64,000 bases of DNA from Branchiostoma floridae. Taxonomy: Eukaryota; Chordata; Leptocardii; Amphioxiformes; Branchiostomatidae. Every line of letters begins with the position of its first letter. Position 1 is the stretch's first letter. This document shows positions 24,703 to 52,962 of this stretch, one piece after another. The notes under the pieces were generated by a model, which made no database searches, had not been told where the DNA came from, and saw nothing but the letters and a program-made list of their open reading frames with translations. The DNA lies in NCBI RefSeq assembly GCF_000003815.2, contig NC_049995.1, positions 14,956,976-15,020,975 on the forward strand. The letters are read 5' to 3'. A program made the translations under genes and the position numbers.

Positions 24703-24981
24703 ATTCTCCTATGCAGAGACATCCAACGGTGCCAGCAAACCACCTCTTGTCTGTACTCTGCTATCTCAACCGTCACCATCAGTTCCTGACCGCCTTGCTT
24801 ATTAATATTAATGCGCTTTCCCTTATATATACGAGATCCCTTTTGAAAACTGAAAGGCCTATACTCTGATTGACTGACAACTGGTTTGTGGCGACGTCCA
24901 CAGGAACTGATGGTTGAGATAGCAGAGTACAGACAAGAGGCGGTTTGCTGGTGCCTTTGGATGTCTCTGCGTAGGAGAATG
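24703..24981. mobile_element. Hairpin MITE with 9-bp target duplication in MRPL53 3' UTR
   Basis: Two arms of about 80 bp (about 24703-24788 and 24899-24980) are near-perfect complements: ATTCTCCTATGCAGAGACAT on the left pairs with the right-hand ATGTCTCTGCGTAGGAGAAT. CCACAAGAC occurs on both sides (24694-24702, 24982-24990), a 9-bp duplication as made by Mutator-like elements. AATAAA at 24991-24996 follows at once, so the hairpin lies within the transcript if that signal is used. Non-coding. Confidence 0.85.
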
Positions 24982-24996
24982 CCACAAGACAATAAA

Positions 24997-26037
24997 GCTC
25001 TGAATTTATCAGGAATACAGTTTGATGGTGTAATTGGCCAAAAGTGTATTTAAAAATGCATTTTTGGAGGACCCAGAAATCAAACTACCCAAGTGAAGCA
25101 TCAACTACAAATGATTAAAAAACAAAGAATGTTTGAATGATAGTGGATTTGTTTTGGAAAACACATTTGACCCTTCGACCTAGGAAAATGCCCAATAAAG
25201 CTACTCAATTGAAGCATCAATGAAGCATTCAATTAATCAAGAATACTGATAAAGTTTGATGGTGTAACTAGCTGAAAGTGTATTTAGAAGTATGTCACAC
25301 CTTACCTTCTATCTAGCTAATGTAATACCTGTGATACACAGAATGATAAGAAACAAATGGATAAAGCAAAGAGATTGCAGCCAGCAATCATTTTGTGTTG
25401 CAATGTTGTTCCTGACTCCGTGCTCATAATTCCCTGGTTTACGGTCAAGGACGTCTGTTGTTTCTGGACTAAACTAACGGAATCTCCTTCATGTAGCTGT
25501 GTGTGGTGATAAGTATCCAGTCAATAATTTATGATATGAAATTGATATTTAGATAATTTCAGAAGCTTAGAACGATTTAGCAACTTTCGTAAGCTTAGCT
25601 TTAGCAACAACGATTGACCACATGGGCTCCCAAACAATGAATCAGCAACAGCCAGTAATCAGCGACGCAGTACACAAAGAAATGGCCAGCAAAAGTGTAT
25701 TAGGAGCCGGAAAAAAAGGCCACAGAGAGCCTGCTACAGAGGCTAGCAGAAACGACGAGCTGGTTGGCTGTAGTACAGTCAGATACAGTTATAACATTTC
25801 CAGTCCTGGTGCCGTTCCACAATTTGCGAAAACGTGCCCAATTGATTTGAACACTGACAACACATTTAAATGCTGTTGTAAATTTGTATATGTGGCAAAA
25901 AGCCTCCTTGGTTGAAGTGAGTGTTCCAAGGTCAATCTGAAAGAAAAGCACAGAAGCGTCAGCTGGGTAGCAACAACATCCGTTGGAAGAAGAATAAAGC
26001 AAACAAGACTGGATTCCTGTACCCAGACTCGGCCTTA
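24997..26037. other. Intergenic MRPL53 to TLR; possible degraded TLR 5' sequence
   Basis: Contains a further AATAAA (near 25194) and a partial repeat of the MRPL53 3' end (GGACCCAGAAATCAAACTACCC near 25070; CCCAATAAAGCT near 25193). A 97-codon frame at 25622-25915 has no signal peptide or recognisable domain. Around 25918-25950 one frame reads ECSKVNLKE, reminiscent of the end of an LRR N-cap, so the lost 5' end of the receptor may be here in decayed form. Confidence 0.35.
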
Positions 26038-28481
26038 TAAACTAGACATTCTAGTTCTAGCCCACATGCGTCCAAGAAGGGATGTAATATTACCGGGATA
26101 AACCAAGAGTATCCACATAGAGGATCCCTTCAGTTTATATATCCAGTTTCGTTTGCAGGACTGTCGAACCTTAGGAGACTTGATTTGCACAACCATAGCA
26201 TCCAGCTGATACAAAACGGAACGTTTAAGCATCTTAGTAATCTTGATCTATCCGTGGGACTAGTATCCGCAATCGAAGAGGACGCGTTTGAAGGGTTACA
26301 GTCGCTGTTGTCGTTGGACCTGAGCTATAACAATCTTTCAAGCATCGGGACTTCACTCTTGAACAATCTGCCAGCATTGCGCTCTCTGGATTTTCAGGGA
26401 AACTACTTAGAGTCACCGTCGGAGAAATTGTTTCTTGGTGTATCCCGTCTACAATACTTAGACCTTCGCTCCAACCGCTTCACTGATATTCCAAAAGATG
26501 CTTTCAGCCTCTTGTAAGGTTGAAATGGTTATCACTCTATAATAACTACCTGATGTCTATCGAAGGCTTTCTTTCGGATTTCTCGTCTCCGAATACATGT
26601 GACTTTATCGATATTTCATTCAACAACGTATCAACTCTAGACGCATCTATTTTGCCAACACTCGCAGTTCCAGAAAGAGAGGTCATTCTTGATCTGTCAC
26701 ACAACGCACTGACGACAGTGTATGCCTCAAACTCTTACTTTGATATAAGTGCGATACAGCCACGTGAGCCACTTATTCTTGTACTAGATTTGCGTTGGAA
26801 CAGACTTCTATCGCTTCCGTTTCACCTTGACAGAATCAGTTTTTTCGGTATGCCTAGAGTTGTCATAGACGCGTCTGATCCCTATAGATACGACAAAACC
26901 GGCCGGCACCATCGAGTGACGCTTCGAATCAGTCACAACCCCATCCAATGCGATTGCATGATATATGAGCTTGCACGTAACATTGAAATCGCCAAAAGAG
27001 GAGTTTTATACGCAACTACAGACTCTCAAATAAGTCAAGTCACAGACTTTAGAAATCTAACGTGCCAGAATCCCGAAAACCTGCGCGGCATAAAGCTCGT
27101 AGATCTCAGTCCGTCTCAAACATGGTGTCAGAAGTGGGACTGTCCTGCTACTTGCGATTGCATGGTTCAAGGCGAACTAAACTCGACCACTTCCCCTTGG
27201 AATGAACTTGTCAACTGCAAAGGAAGAAACCTTTCTGTCGTGCCCGACGGAATTCCAAAGACAGCAACAATCATTCACTTTGAGCAGAACAACATCGGTA
27301 GAATTCAACAAACTGCCTTCATGGAAGATTCGCTATCCAAGGTGTTGTATCTGAGCAATAATAACATAACAAATATTGAGTCAAAAGCATTTAGCCGTAT
27401 TCCACTGTTGGAAATTCTCTATTTGGACGGGAATAACATTGATGAAATCACCGGAGACGAGTTTGAGTATCTAGCAAATCTGCGAGAACTGTACCTGAAC
27501 AGATCCGGTGTAAGGACAGTTAAAAGGGACGCTTTTAGTCATTTGCCGTTATTGAAAGTATTAAACTTGGAAAACAATCTGCTTAAAGCCCTGCCCAACG
27601 ACCTGTTCTTTGTTGTAACGACCTTACAACACTTGTCCTTAAGTGGGAATAGCTTCCGATGTGACTGTGGCATTTTATGGCTAAAATACTGGATGCGAAA
27701 CAAAGAATCGATTCTAAATAATGAAAATATCACATGTACACACGAACAACAACACACCCAAGAAAATATCCGCACTCTTTCGTCAGATAACCTTGGCTGC
27801 GATGTTGCAAACGCAGAGAGGAAGAGTAGAATAACTATCAGCCTTTCTATTGTATTGGTTCTCCTCTCTTTGCTACTAGTATTTGGACTAGTGTTGTACA
27901 AGAGGAAGAAAGACTTGCAGGTCTTCCTTTATGCACGGTACGGATGGCGGTTCAGAGAAGAGCAAGAAGACATGGACAAACCTTATGACGCATTCTTGTC
28001 CTACAGTCATCATGACCTGGATTTCATCTTACAGCACATCTTACCAGGTCTCGAGAACAGAGAACCCCCTTTCCGAGTCTGTCTGCACCACCGTGACTTC
28101 ATCCCGGGCGTTCCCATCGCTGAGAACATTCTGACTGCTGTTGAGGAGAGCAGACGAACCATCGTGGTGGTGTCCAGAAACTTCCTGGACAGCGATTGGT
28201 GCCAGCTGGAGTTTCAAGCGGCACACGCGCAGGTTTTGAGAGATCGCACCAATCGTCTAATCATGATCCTCTTGGAGGATATACCTGAAGAAGACGCCCC
28301 TCCGGATATCAGGCATTACATAAAGACGAAAACGTACCTCAAGTGGGGGGACGAACGGTTTTGGGAACGGCTGGTCTACGCCATGCCCCGACCAAGGGAA
28401 CCTGAGGAACTGGTTCAAAACATGGAACAAGAACCTCCAGAAATGCTAGAACGCCCAGAAATACAGGAAGATGCGGTTTAA
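26038..28481 (+). CDS. Toll-like receptor, mcc (protostome-like) type; 5' part frame-broken
   Basis: Transmembrane innate-immune receptor. Frame 1 (open from about 26038 to a stop at 26515-26517) gives leucine-rich repeats (FAGLSNLRRLDLHNHSI, FEGLQSLLSLDLSYNNL, LQYLDLRSNRF). It then shifts: the repeat continues one frame away (VRLKWLSLYNNYL) into a 653-codon frame ending at 28481. That frame has LRRs, a first LRR C-cap (CDCMIYELARN), an LRR N-cap (CPATCDCMV..VNCKGRNLSVVP), four or five more LRRs, a second C-cap (FRCDCGILWLKYWMRN), a membrane helix near 27835-27895 and a TIR domain with box 1 YDAFLSYSHHD, box 2 RDFIPGVPI and box 3 FW. Two cysteine clusters define the mcc class like Drosophila Toll. 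No ATG or signal peptide precedes the LRRs. Either a young pseudogene, a mis-assembled indel, or a gene with an unseen 5' exon. Confidence 0.85.
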
Positions 28482-29539
28482 GAGAATTATTCAAAAAGTA
28501 AATATCAACGGTTTCAGGAGCTTGAAACTTTAAGCTCTCTGACTTAGCCATCAGAATGCATCATATTTTTCTTCGCGTTTACAGACGAAAGCAACACTCC
28601 TCCTAAAATCACAAACCCACGAAAGTACAGTGAAGATTAATATCCAGGCAGATGTAGCGGTGCCCGGCATTAGATAGTATCAAAGCTGGTCAAGAAGTGC
28701 ACCCTGCTGACTCACCTTGCTCGGTCTTCTTTGCCTTTGGTAGCATTATGCTGTTAAGTACACATGTATCACTTATTTCAAGCTAATGATATGTTTGAAT
28801 TTGAAGAACAACACCAATAGACTAAAGCGTCTTGCTGTTGTTTATTTAATTAAGAATTATATAAATCATGAAATAGTTGAACTTTACTTGCGAGTATCTA
28901 AATGTCATATAGTCTTCTTCCTAGGTCAAAGTTACTCGCATACCATGTATGTAAACTTAGTCGAAGATCAGACAGACGGTGGTCAATTGTTGTATACTAT
29001 ATTTTGTTCTCGATCTCATATCTTCTACGGTTGGTCTTTGCTGTGCTATTTACAGAGGAGCTTTATAATAAATGGATTTGTTCGTATTGTGTACATTCAT
29101 TGGCGTCATAAGCAGCGATTAAAAGTTACTTCGACGTAGCATATAAGGACAACATGTGACATCATTATCAGCACAAGTAATTTATTTACATTTTATCATA
29201 TCGATATTCCTTCGGGAATTATATGACTGAATGTAGGTACAGTAAAGCACAGACATTAAGGGGCCATTCCTTGGCCATGGCTTTAAAAGAAAATGTCCGA
29301 TTTCATTTGTTGTTCATGTTTTTTTTTTCAATTAGCCTTTCGGAATGGCAATCACATGTATTATTGCCTTTCGTCTATTGCATTTGCTTTGGTCCCTTTT
29401 GTTGGACTAGAATTCCAGATCTATTTTCTTCCAATAATGTTATAGGTGACCTCAAGTAAAGTCTATTCTAACTCACCAACTCTCCAGAACATTGGTTCGT
29501 CAACTTGATGTGCTTTTCATTTAGCAAAGTCAACTATGT
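28482..29539. other. Intergenic, TLR to PARP
   Basis: AT-rich convergent 3' region with no coding signal. I see no clear repeat boundaries. Confidence 0.6.
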
Positions 29540-32500
29540 TCACTTCGTGCTTACTACGTACGAGTATTCTATCAGATATTCTGGGTAGCACTGGCTCGAC
29601 TCAAAAAGTACAAATATTTCAGGCTTCTGAACATCATCCACACAACTGTCGTAGCCTTGTCCGTATGGGTCGGACTCATTCAAGGGCGGGGGTCGGCGAT
29701 AGGAACTATCACCTTTTGTAAACCGCCCAACAAGGACTTTTGCAAAGAACATAAAACGGTGGCCACTCGGGTAGCTGGGATGCGCGTACGCGCTCGCGAA
29801 GCTTGCGTGTTTGGTGAAGTAGCTGCCACGCCCGAAGAGTTGACCAACGTTGTTGCCGCTGAGCCGCCAGTCGAAGTTCTGGCGGCAGATGGGGGCGACC
29901 GCCTCCTGGTTGGTGCCGTGGAAGAGCCGGAGTTCCCTCGGGAGCTCGTCGTTGTTCTGACGCTTCATTTGGCTCTTCTTCCTGCAGAAATAAACCAGGA
30001 TCAATGGAATGTCCATCATCATCATCATGCCCCATATATTCATAATAACATGATGATTGCGTACAGAAGCGCGCCTGTAGGAAACTCTAAGACAGAAGTA
30101 CATGCATATAATCCGTGAAGAGTTTCATCAGGTTGGTACGTCATTGACACCTGTGCTGCAGCACAATGTAAACCAGTCAGAATTGCCCTGAAGAAGGTGA
30201 CAGACGGTCACCGAAACGTTGGTGTAAATAAAGCAATGGTTGTGTAAATAAGCGTGTCTTTATTCAGAAGTACAATTGGATGACTTACTTGCAATACAGA
30301 TCCCACAAATAAGGGTTCTGCACCCGTTTGATGAAGTGGATCTTCGTGTCTCTCGCTGGGAGGGTCTGGTGGAAGGGTGCCAGTATGCTGTTCGTCTCGT
30401 TTCCGTTCGGGGGGATGTCCACAAGTACAAAGTCGTCCTAGAGGGACATATTTAAGGATTAAGTGGTTATAGGCAGGCTTAGGCTACAGTCTCAACTGGA
30501 AAAAGGTTAGTTCACGGACTGTTTTGGGCACTTTCGGGCTTTATTCCTATGTGGACCATTGGGATGCCCTGCGACTCCCATGATATATTTGAGTACGATC
30601 GTGCACCGGAACCCGGTAACAAGTAGACACCGAGGGGTGCCCTGGTATCTGGCAATGTCAATGACTGATTAGCAATTTGACCAACAAGAGCGATTCTGCC
30701 TTACCTCCATTCTCCCTATTGGTTCCCAATGTTCAGGCATGATCGTGACGTCATCGTGGGTCGACCCGGTAGAAGGCCTCCTGGAGATAGATATGCATTA
30801 TGTTTCCAATAGGAATAGCACACTATCTATCTATTATCTATGGAATATCACGTTTATCATTCACGTATGCGAGGCAGAAACTGAATACCAGTATACTATC
30901 AATACCGTACCTTCAGTTGACATGCATGCTTTGTATCAATGTAGCTGTGTGGAAAGGAAACACTGTTCTAATTTAGCTAGATAGGTACAACTTGCAAATG
31001 ATTCGTACAATACAAAGTTCAAAGTTTTGCTTGATTAAATGCTATTTAGCACTTACTCAAGGCTATCTTATTGCCTCGATGTCTAACCTTCATCGACATA
31101 TAAGGTTCCCTTTTGATAAGGATGTGCACTATACACCGTTCTTTAGTAAGGATATCGATGTGCACTATCCCAGTCTCCATTACTAACCTATGTGGCTCCT
31201 GGTTGTCTTTCCTCCTAGCCTCGAAGCTTTCCTTGTACAGACCGATGATGTGATGGGCAGGCCTACCCGCGAATCCGCACTTCTGCAGCAGGTCCTTGGG
31301 TTGAGCGTCGAAGATGTTGTGCGACAGTTTGCACGGTTTGCGGTTACACGTGCCGGTGAGATAGAACCGACAGACGTGGAGGCCCGAGGTGCACGTTGCG
31401 CCGTGCTTGCACGACTTGCCGCCGGGTCCTCCGTTGTAGAAGTAGCAAGCGCGAGGCAACCGTTCTAGCTCTTGCAGTCGTGTCGTCTGCGATGTACCGT
31501 CGGCAGGTGGCGCGGGTATCCGACTTTGATGCTGCGATGGGGGTCTTTTGGGTCGGTTCTGGCCTGTAGGGTAGACATCAAAGTTAGTTCTGCCCATAGG
31601 AAATCATGTTAAAATAGACTGAAAGAAGGCTTAAAAAAGTACTAACCCACATTTCAATCCTAAAAATACTTGTCCACCAGAAAGTCACTTGAAATCTGGG
31701 TCTAATCTATAACCATTTAAAGAAAACGGGGGTTTAACGCTGTTCTGCTAAATCTCCGAAAAACATGGCTCTATGAAAGAAACTGACTTTTGACCCCTGA
31801 TTCAACCCCCAGCATCCAATTACTGAACTCCTGAAATGAACAAATTTGAAAAAAAAGGAAAGCTAGGACCCCGCCTGTCCATTCTAACTCAAAAAGTCTC
31901 CCGATTGAGCACAAGGTTTTAAGGAAAATAAAGATTTTAATGGATTCTTAGTGGCACCTGGATGCGCGCCCACAAGAGGCGCCGGCATTCTTGGAGGATG
32001 CTGAGGACGCGGAGGTTCCCCCTCAGGAGACGTCAGGCTCGGAGGGCGTTGGTGCGGCGAAGGCGGTCTTCGTGACTTCTTCGGGTTTGTCTTGTCTGTG
32101 GTCGTCTCAGCTTTGGAACCTTCTTGAGATTTCCCAGTGATCGCGGACAGAATCTGCGCTTCTGACAAGCCGTCCAGGAAATTCTCCTGACAATTGAATA
32201 TCAAAATACGCACATCAAACATACATGTAAGGAAAATATCACACTGTATATACACACAAGAAAAAAACATACACAGACATAAAGCAAGAAGAAGAACAAG
32301 TATAATGTATGGCAACTGGTAAATGTATTGCTAATATCTTATCATTCTAAAGAAGTAATGCTAAATCTAATTTATGAAAAACCGTAGAAACCAAGTAGAA
32401 ACATACATTTTTGTGAAACTGTTTTGCATGCAATGAAATATGCGCAACTGTTTTCAAGAAAAAACAGTTTATTGTCGTGCATTTTGTGATATAGACGTAA

Positions 32501-33884
32501 TTTCTATGACAGATTTAAGGAAAGTTAGAACCACAAAAAGGAGAAGCGTAAGACGCTTTGCAAAGGTAATTTATAAACAATACTATAAAATCGTTCTCAA
32601 ATACCTGTAACACAACGATGTTGTGATCATCCTTCATGTTGTGAGAGTACTTGCAGCTGAGCCCATGAGAACAGCCCTGCCCTGACGCGTAGTTACGGCA
32701 CAGGTGGAAGTGTGGACAACCCTCGCCTTTACATGCCGATGCGGTGTACTTGCCACACAGACTGACGTCCCCCCGGACTTTGACCAGCATCACGCCATCT
32801 TGGTTTAACCTGGGCGTGACAATGGCGAATTTAAACACAACATATATGAACTAATTGAATATATATATATATAATCCATGACAAAATATCACAATAAAAG
32901 ATAATGTGTTGTTTCTCTGATAGGAGTCAAATTTAATGAAGTTGCAGCAAATTAAGAGTAGCCCTTGTAAGTTGACTTTGTACAGTTTGCGAAAAGAGTG
33001 TGTAGCATGCATACTAAAATAGTTTTCTTAGGCCTATTAAACCGTTATGCAGCAACATATATTGACGAGGTTTTGATACTTTCGCTCACTACAACGCAAA
33101 AAAATTGCTCAGCTTGAATTTTCGGTCGATCTTACGTGCTCAGAGGAATTGAATCAACACCAATTCTGAGGCAAGTCGAAAATTCAACGTGAGCAGTGTT
33201 TGTGTTGTGTCAACGAAAGTATCAAAACTCGTCAACATATGTTGCATAACTGTTTAAAGGGGTAATAAAATTCAGAAGTGAGTGTTATTTTCCAATAGAT
33301 TCTGTATCTATGAATTCACAATCAATAACCCTTTGCAGAATTTCATTTTTTGACCTCCTTGCACATACAAAAAAATACGGCAAACTTTAGTGCATGTTAT
33401 CTTACCTGGTCTGAAAGAAGTCGTGCTTTTGTAGAAAAGTGGCCAGTTTCCCCGGATCCTGGTACTCCTGGCGCTTGGAGATTTTCTTGGCTTCTTGCTG
33501 CAGCTTGACTATCGTAATTTCCTCAGATTTGTCAAACAGAATGGACACCAGTTCTCGGATAACCCTGCCCTCTTTGGCGCTTGGTTTATCCTGGTCGGAT
33601 TGCTGTCTTCCTTTTTGCCCTTCTTCTTCTTCTTCTTCATACTGCTCTTCGGGTGTTTCTTGTGCGAGAAGAGGAGGCGTGGAAGTAGACAAAGCTTTTA
33701 CCACGGCGACAAGTTGATCGGTGGTGAAATGAGGAGTTGCTTGGGCTTCGAATCCAGCCTCTGCACTTGTCCCGGGGGCGCGGGAACCCTGGCCACCCCC
33801 TCGGGATCCCCTCCCCCTCCCTCGGCCGCGGTTTCCCCTTGCCGACCCTCGTCCACCTCTGGAACTGGCTGAACGGCCGGACAT
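29540..33884 (-). CDS. PARP12: CCCH zinc-finger mono-ADP-ribosyltransferase (PARP12/ZAP-like)
   Basis: Likely RNA-binding mono-ADP-ribosyltransferase of the PARP12/PARP13 group, linked in vertebrates to antiviral and stress responses. Exons: 33884-33406, 32809-32605, 32186-31958, 31563-31188, 30780-30705, 30437-30289, 29981-29540; phases agree, 651 codons. The N-terminus is an RGG/Arg-Gly-rich tail (GRGRGRGSRGGGQGSR), followed by an acidic stretch. Then CCCH-type fingers (CGKYTASACKGEGCPHFH; CRNYASGQGCSHGLSCKYSH; CYFYNGGPGGKSCKHGATC; CRFYLTGTCNRKPCKLSH). The catalytic domain has LFHGT (H), GRGSYF (Y) and YPEYLIEYS; with I rather than E at the third triad position it should be a mono-transferase. 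I find no separate WWE domain between fingers and catalytic domain. Head to head with BLM. Confidence 0.88.
30150..30260. mobile_element. Retroposon 3'-tail relic
   Basis: Contains CTGAAGAAGGTGACAGACGG, CACCGAAACGTTGG and TGTAAATAAAG, a motif set that recurs at 3' ends of invertebrate retroposons (known from general experience, not checked). It lies in the last intron of the PARP gene, with no coding part. Confidence 0.45.
33041..33252. mobile_element. TTAA-flanked MITE in PARP intron 1
   Basis: Terminal inverted repeats of about 40 bp: left ACCGTTATGCAGCAACATAT..GTTTTGATACTTTCG, right CGAAAGTATCAAAAC..ATATGTTGCATAACTGT. TTAA at 33037-33040 and 33253-33256 frames the element, as in piggyBac-type insertions. 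About 212 bp, non-coding. Confidence 0.75.
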
Positions 33885-36150
33885 GATGAAAACTGTAGGA
33901 TTGAAAAAAAGTCTCTGTTTTCAAGTTCACAGCCGGCACGCCATAGCCTTAATCGAACAGTTTTCGAACAGGATTACCGTTTGCGTGCGCGGTGCGTCTT
34001 GGATCAAAATGGCGGTAATAAGTGAAGGTCGACGTCTCTCGATATTGTTGGTTTCTATCAGTTAAAAATTTATATGTAAACTACATAGAATGCTATGAAT
34101 AATTTGACTAAAGAAGATTAATTTTTGATGCTGTACTGGTTCAAATACGATTACTCAAGCGACAGGGTTTTCTGTAAGGGGTATCAACGGACTACTTTAT
34201 CTCGCGGAAGGAAAAGAAAACTTCATAGAACTACTGGCATGGCGTGCCTGCTGTTTGCATAATTTACATACTGTACATATATATCTAGCAAACATAGAGC
34301 TGTCGCCAGACTTCAAGTCCAGTCAACAAATGTCGTAGCGTATCCGTAAGAGAGGGCCTGTATGGCTGTATGGGGGATTCTGACAAGGCTTTTTTTTTTA
34401 CTAATTCACGGTCATGACTTAGCAAGGCCGGAAGGTCACTTCAAGTTATGGCTTTCTACTCCGGTCAAAACTCAACTACGACGTACTGCAGCCAACTACG
34501 GTAGTTCACACAGCTGGCTCCAATACGACTTAACTTTCACAAGTACGAATTCGTATACGTAGTTGCCTGAATTACCGTCTGACTCAAGGTAGTAACCGTA
34601 GCCTATATCGCTCTCGTAGCCTGTCAGTCAGTTACCGCCCACTCATAAACATAGCCAGCAAGAGATTGTGTAAACACAGGCTAGTAATAACCCAAACTAC
34701 GTATTTTCAGCCTACTGTGAAATAGCTGGACGACAACGTCTTACCCCACCAAATTATACCTCACCGTGCATGACACATGACGTTACATGTATTCTCGATC
34801 TTCCAAATACACTACACAGAGAGAAAGATAAAAAGCCGAGCGTATCGCCATTTTGAAAACCAGAAGAATTCCCTGAGGGCAAGGTTTGGTCGTTTTATAT
34901 GTAATCAGGAGACATCAGTACATGCTTTCAAAAACAATAGCTACGTGTATGTGTGACAACTTGCATGGTTTGAAGCTTTTCAAACCCTGTTCACAGCGAC
35001 AGAAGACAACTTGATTCCTTCACCTAGAATATGTACAATAAATATATTCCTACCCGTGAGACAAAGTTGTTGACAACGTTAGAGCTCTTCAACTTTGGCT
35101 GGCAGTGCTGACCTGCCCGTGTCACACCCTGTCTGTAATGACAGTCTAACCGGTTAACCTGTCTCCTCACTTGACTTGGTTTGGCAAAATGTCAAAGTTT
35201 AAATAGTGTCAAAATTTAAACTTTCAAAGTATAATTGAATTGTGTTTACTTTGTTCTTAGCTCACATGTTTGCCCCCCCCCCCGCCTTACATCAAGCCTA
35301 ATTATAACTAGTTAGATTTTGGTTGAATCTTACACTGGTATAACAGTAATGTAACATTTTTCTCTGTTGTTACAAACAGGAAAACATATTTTAGATATCA
35401 ATCAATAGCCACAGCCAATTTCTGTGAATGGTGCTTTTCACATACAAAGCAACCAAGGCTTTTTTTTTCTTCTGTCCAAACACCACATAGCCGAAGGCTG
35501 CCTCGAACGCATTTGTGCTGTTTTTTAAATATTTTCAAAGCGAACTATAAAATGACGCCGTCCCTGAGGCGTCGCCAATAAAAAAGTACTGAGAGCGGTA
35601 CTACCGTATGATGTACTACTAACTAAATTCTAATGAAATACCGCTCGAAGTTCATGCAAAGAAGCCCAAAGTTGTATAATTTTATTTGTTGTGTAATTGG
35701 AAGAGGATATCATCTAAAAAAGATTATTAACAACTTTATTGTAACGTTACATGGCCGTGGTGCTGAATATAGTACTTGCTAGTACTACTAGTGGTTTCCA
35801 AGTTTCCAGTGCTGACGCTCGCTTTCCGGATCCCTTGCCTCCTTTGCAGTGTTGGGTGGAAATGCGCGCACGTGCGATACACATAAATTTAATCATCAAA
35901 TTCTCTGTGATTCAATAAACATAATCCTTGAGACATAATCATTTCACAATACTTGTTCAAATCGCTTAATTTGGCAGTGAAAAATATATATCAACTCTTA
36001 AAAATAGCACTTCAAATATTTACATTAATCACCAAAAAATTACTATAGAGGAACACAACATGCTCCGTGAAACGGGACGCGTGGTTAGAACTACTTAGTA
36101 TGCGCCTCCGACGTGTACGTTTGCAAATAAGTGGCTAGGTTCTGTCGTGT
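33885..36150. promoter_or_regulatory. Divergent intergenic region, PARP (-) and BLM (+)
   Basis: Non-coding spacer with no convincing reading frame. The PARP start lies at 33884 and the likely BLM leader exon near 36150-36227. CpG-bearing stretches near 33940-34050 and 36060-36200 may be the two separate promoters. A short poly-C run is at 35273-35283. Confidence 0.45.
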
Positions 36151-36227
36151 TGATACTTGTGCCGAATCGTCTGCTACTTTTCTCCTGATCAACCATTGGC
36201 GCCATTTTCAGACGTGGTTGTTTCAAA
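36150..36227 (+). other. Probable 5' untranslated exon of BLM
   Basis: The sequence ACCATTGGCGCCATTTTCAG..TTTCAAAG is followed by the donor GTGAGCAAAA at 36228, and the next acceptor of matching strength is TTCTGTTTTCAG at 37216, just ahead of the BLM start codon. The start of this exon is a guess. Confidence 0.4.
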
Positions 36228-37276
36228 GGTGAGCAAAATATTTTCATTTTCTGTGTCGGATGTCGTCGTTTTTACGCCGTCTTTTAGCGAATTTGTAGGT
36301 CCATCTTGTTTTATGGTTATTTTGGAGCTACTTCTGAGCAAAAACCTCAAATGATTGCTATGTTCTTTCCTTATTTGTCGGCTGAAATGTTACTAGTACG
36401 CAAGCGATCGCGATATGTTTGGTCTTGCGATCGAACAAGTTTACCCTAGAACAAAAAGTTATCGAAAAATTCAGACCGATCTGTGATTGAAATTATTGTA
36501 ATAAATGGTCTAGCTGTGCGCCAGGATAGCAGCTGAGTGTAAAAAGTTGCAGGTAAAGATGCAACGGTGGCTTCATAACCCAGAAATTCTGTCAGTAACA
36601 ACAAAAAAATATTGTTGGAAAAGGGGGAGGGGGGCACAGTCAGTGAGTAGTATCATAGTAAGTTAGTAATATACAAATTGTTGACATGGAACACATCGAA
36701 AGTGGACAAGTAGCTGAGGCGACTTTCAACTGTATGAGGTTTTCTCAAATTATTCTAAGTTGAATCTGTTTGTATCATTTTTGATAATAAACATTATCAG
36801 GATAACGGGAGGGGTCCAAAGTCCGGTAGGGGTCCAAAGTCCGGTAGGATTTTAAAATCATTTTTGCGGAGATATGCATAAGTGTCTGCACATAATAAGT
36901 GCAACTTGTTATGGACTAAACCTTGTTGTAAATAACTGAAAAGTCAGAGTATGTGTCCAAGTTGGTAAGCCCCAACAGATAACGATTGAAAAAAGTACAC
37001 AAGTTTGACGCCTTCCGTGCATGCTGACGAGCGAACATATCGAGAACATGGCCCGGGAAACTATTAAATAATTCATCGTCAATTACCGGACATTGGATCC
37101 CCCCCGTTAACATAAATGATAAAACAAATATAAGTTGTAACCGTTACAAATATTAAAGTTAACTTACGTGTACAACGTTACTGGGTTGTAAATGTACATT
37201 TTCCTTCTGTTTTCAGAACTGTAAGGGGATGTCAAGTTATCAAGAAGAGCTGCCGTCAGCCTAAAAAGTTATCAAG

Positions 37277-52962
<15,686 letters not shown>

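Noticed and set aside
25622-25915. 97-codon frame as TLR N-terminus
   Set aside because: No signal peptide or LRR N-cap and a stop before the LRR region; kept only as possible decayed sequence.
26515-26525. Short intron explaining the TLR frame change
   Set aside because: The LRR pattern is continuous across the point, with only a one-base phase change and no room for an intron.
33439-33872. Plus-strand frames of 92 and 125 codons
   Set aside because: Antisense to the first PARP exon, produced by its biased Arg/Gly/Glu composition.
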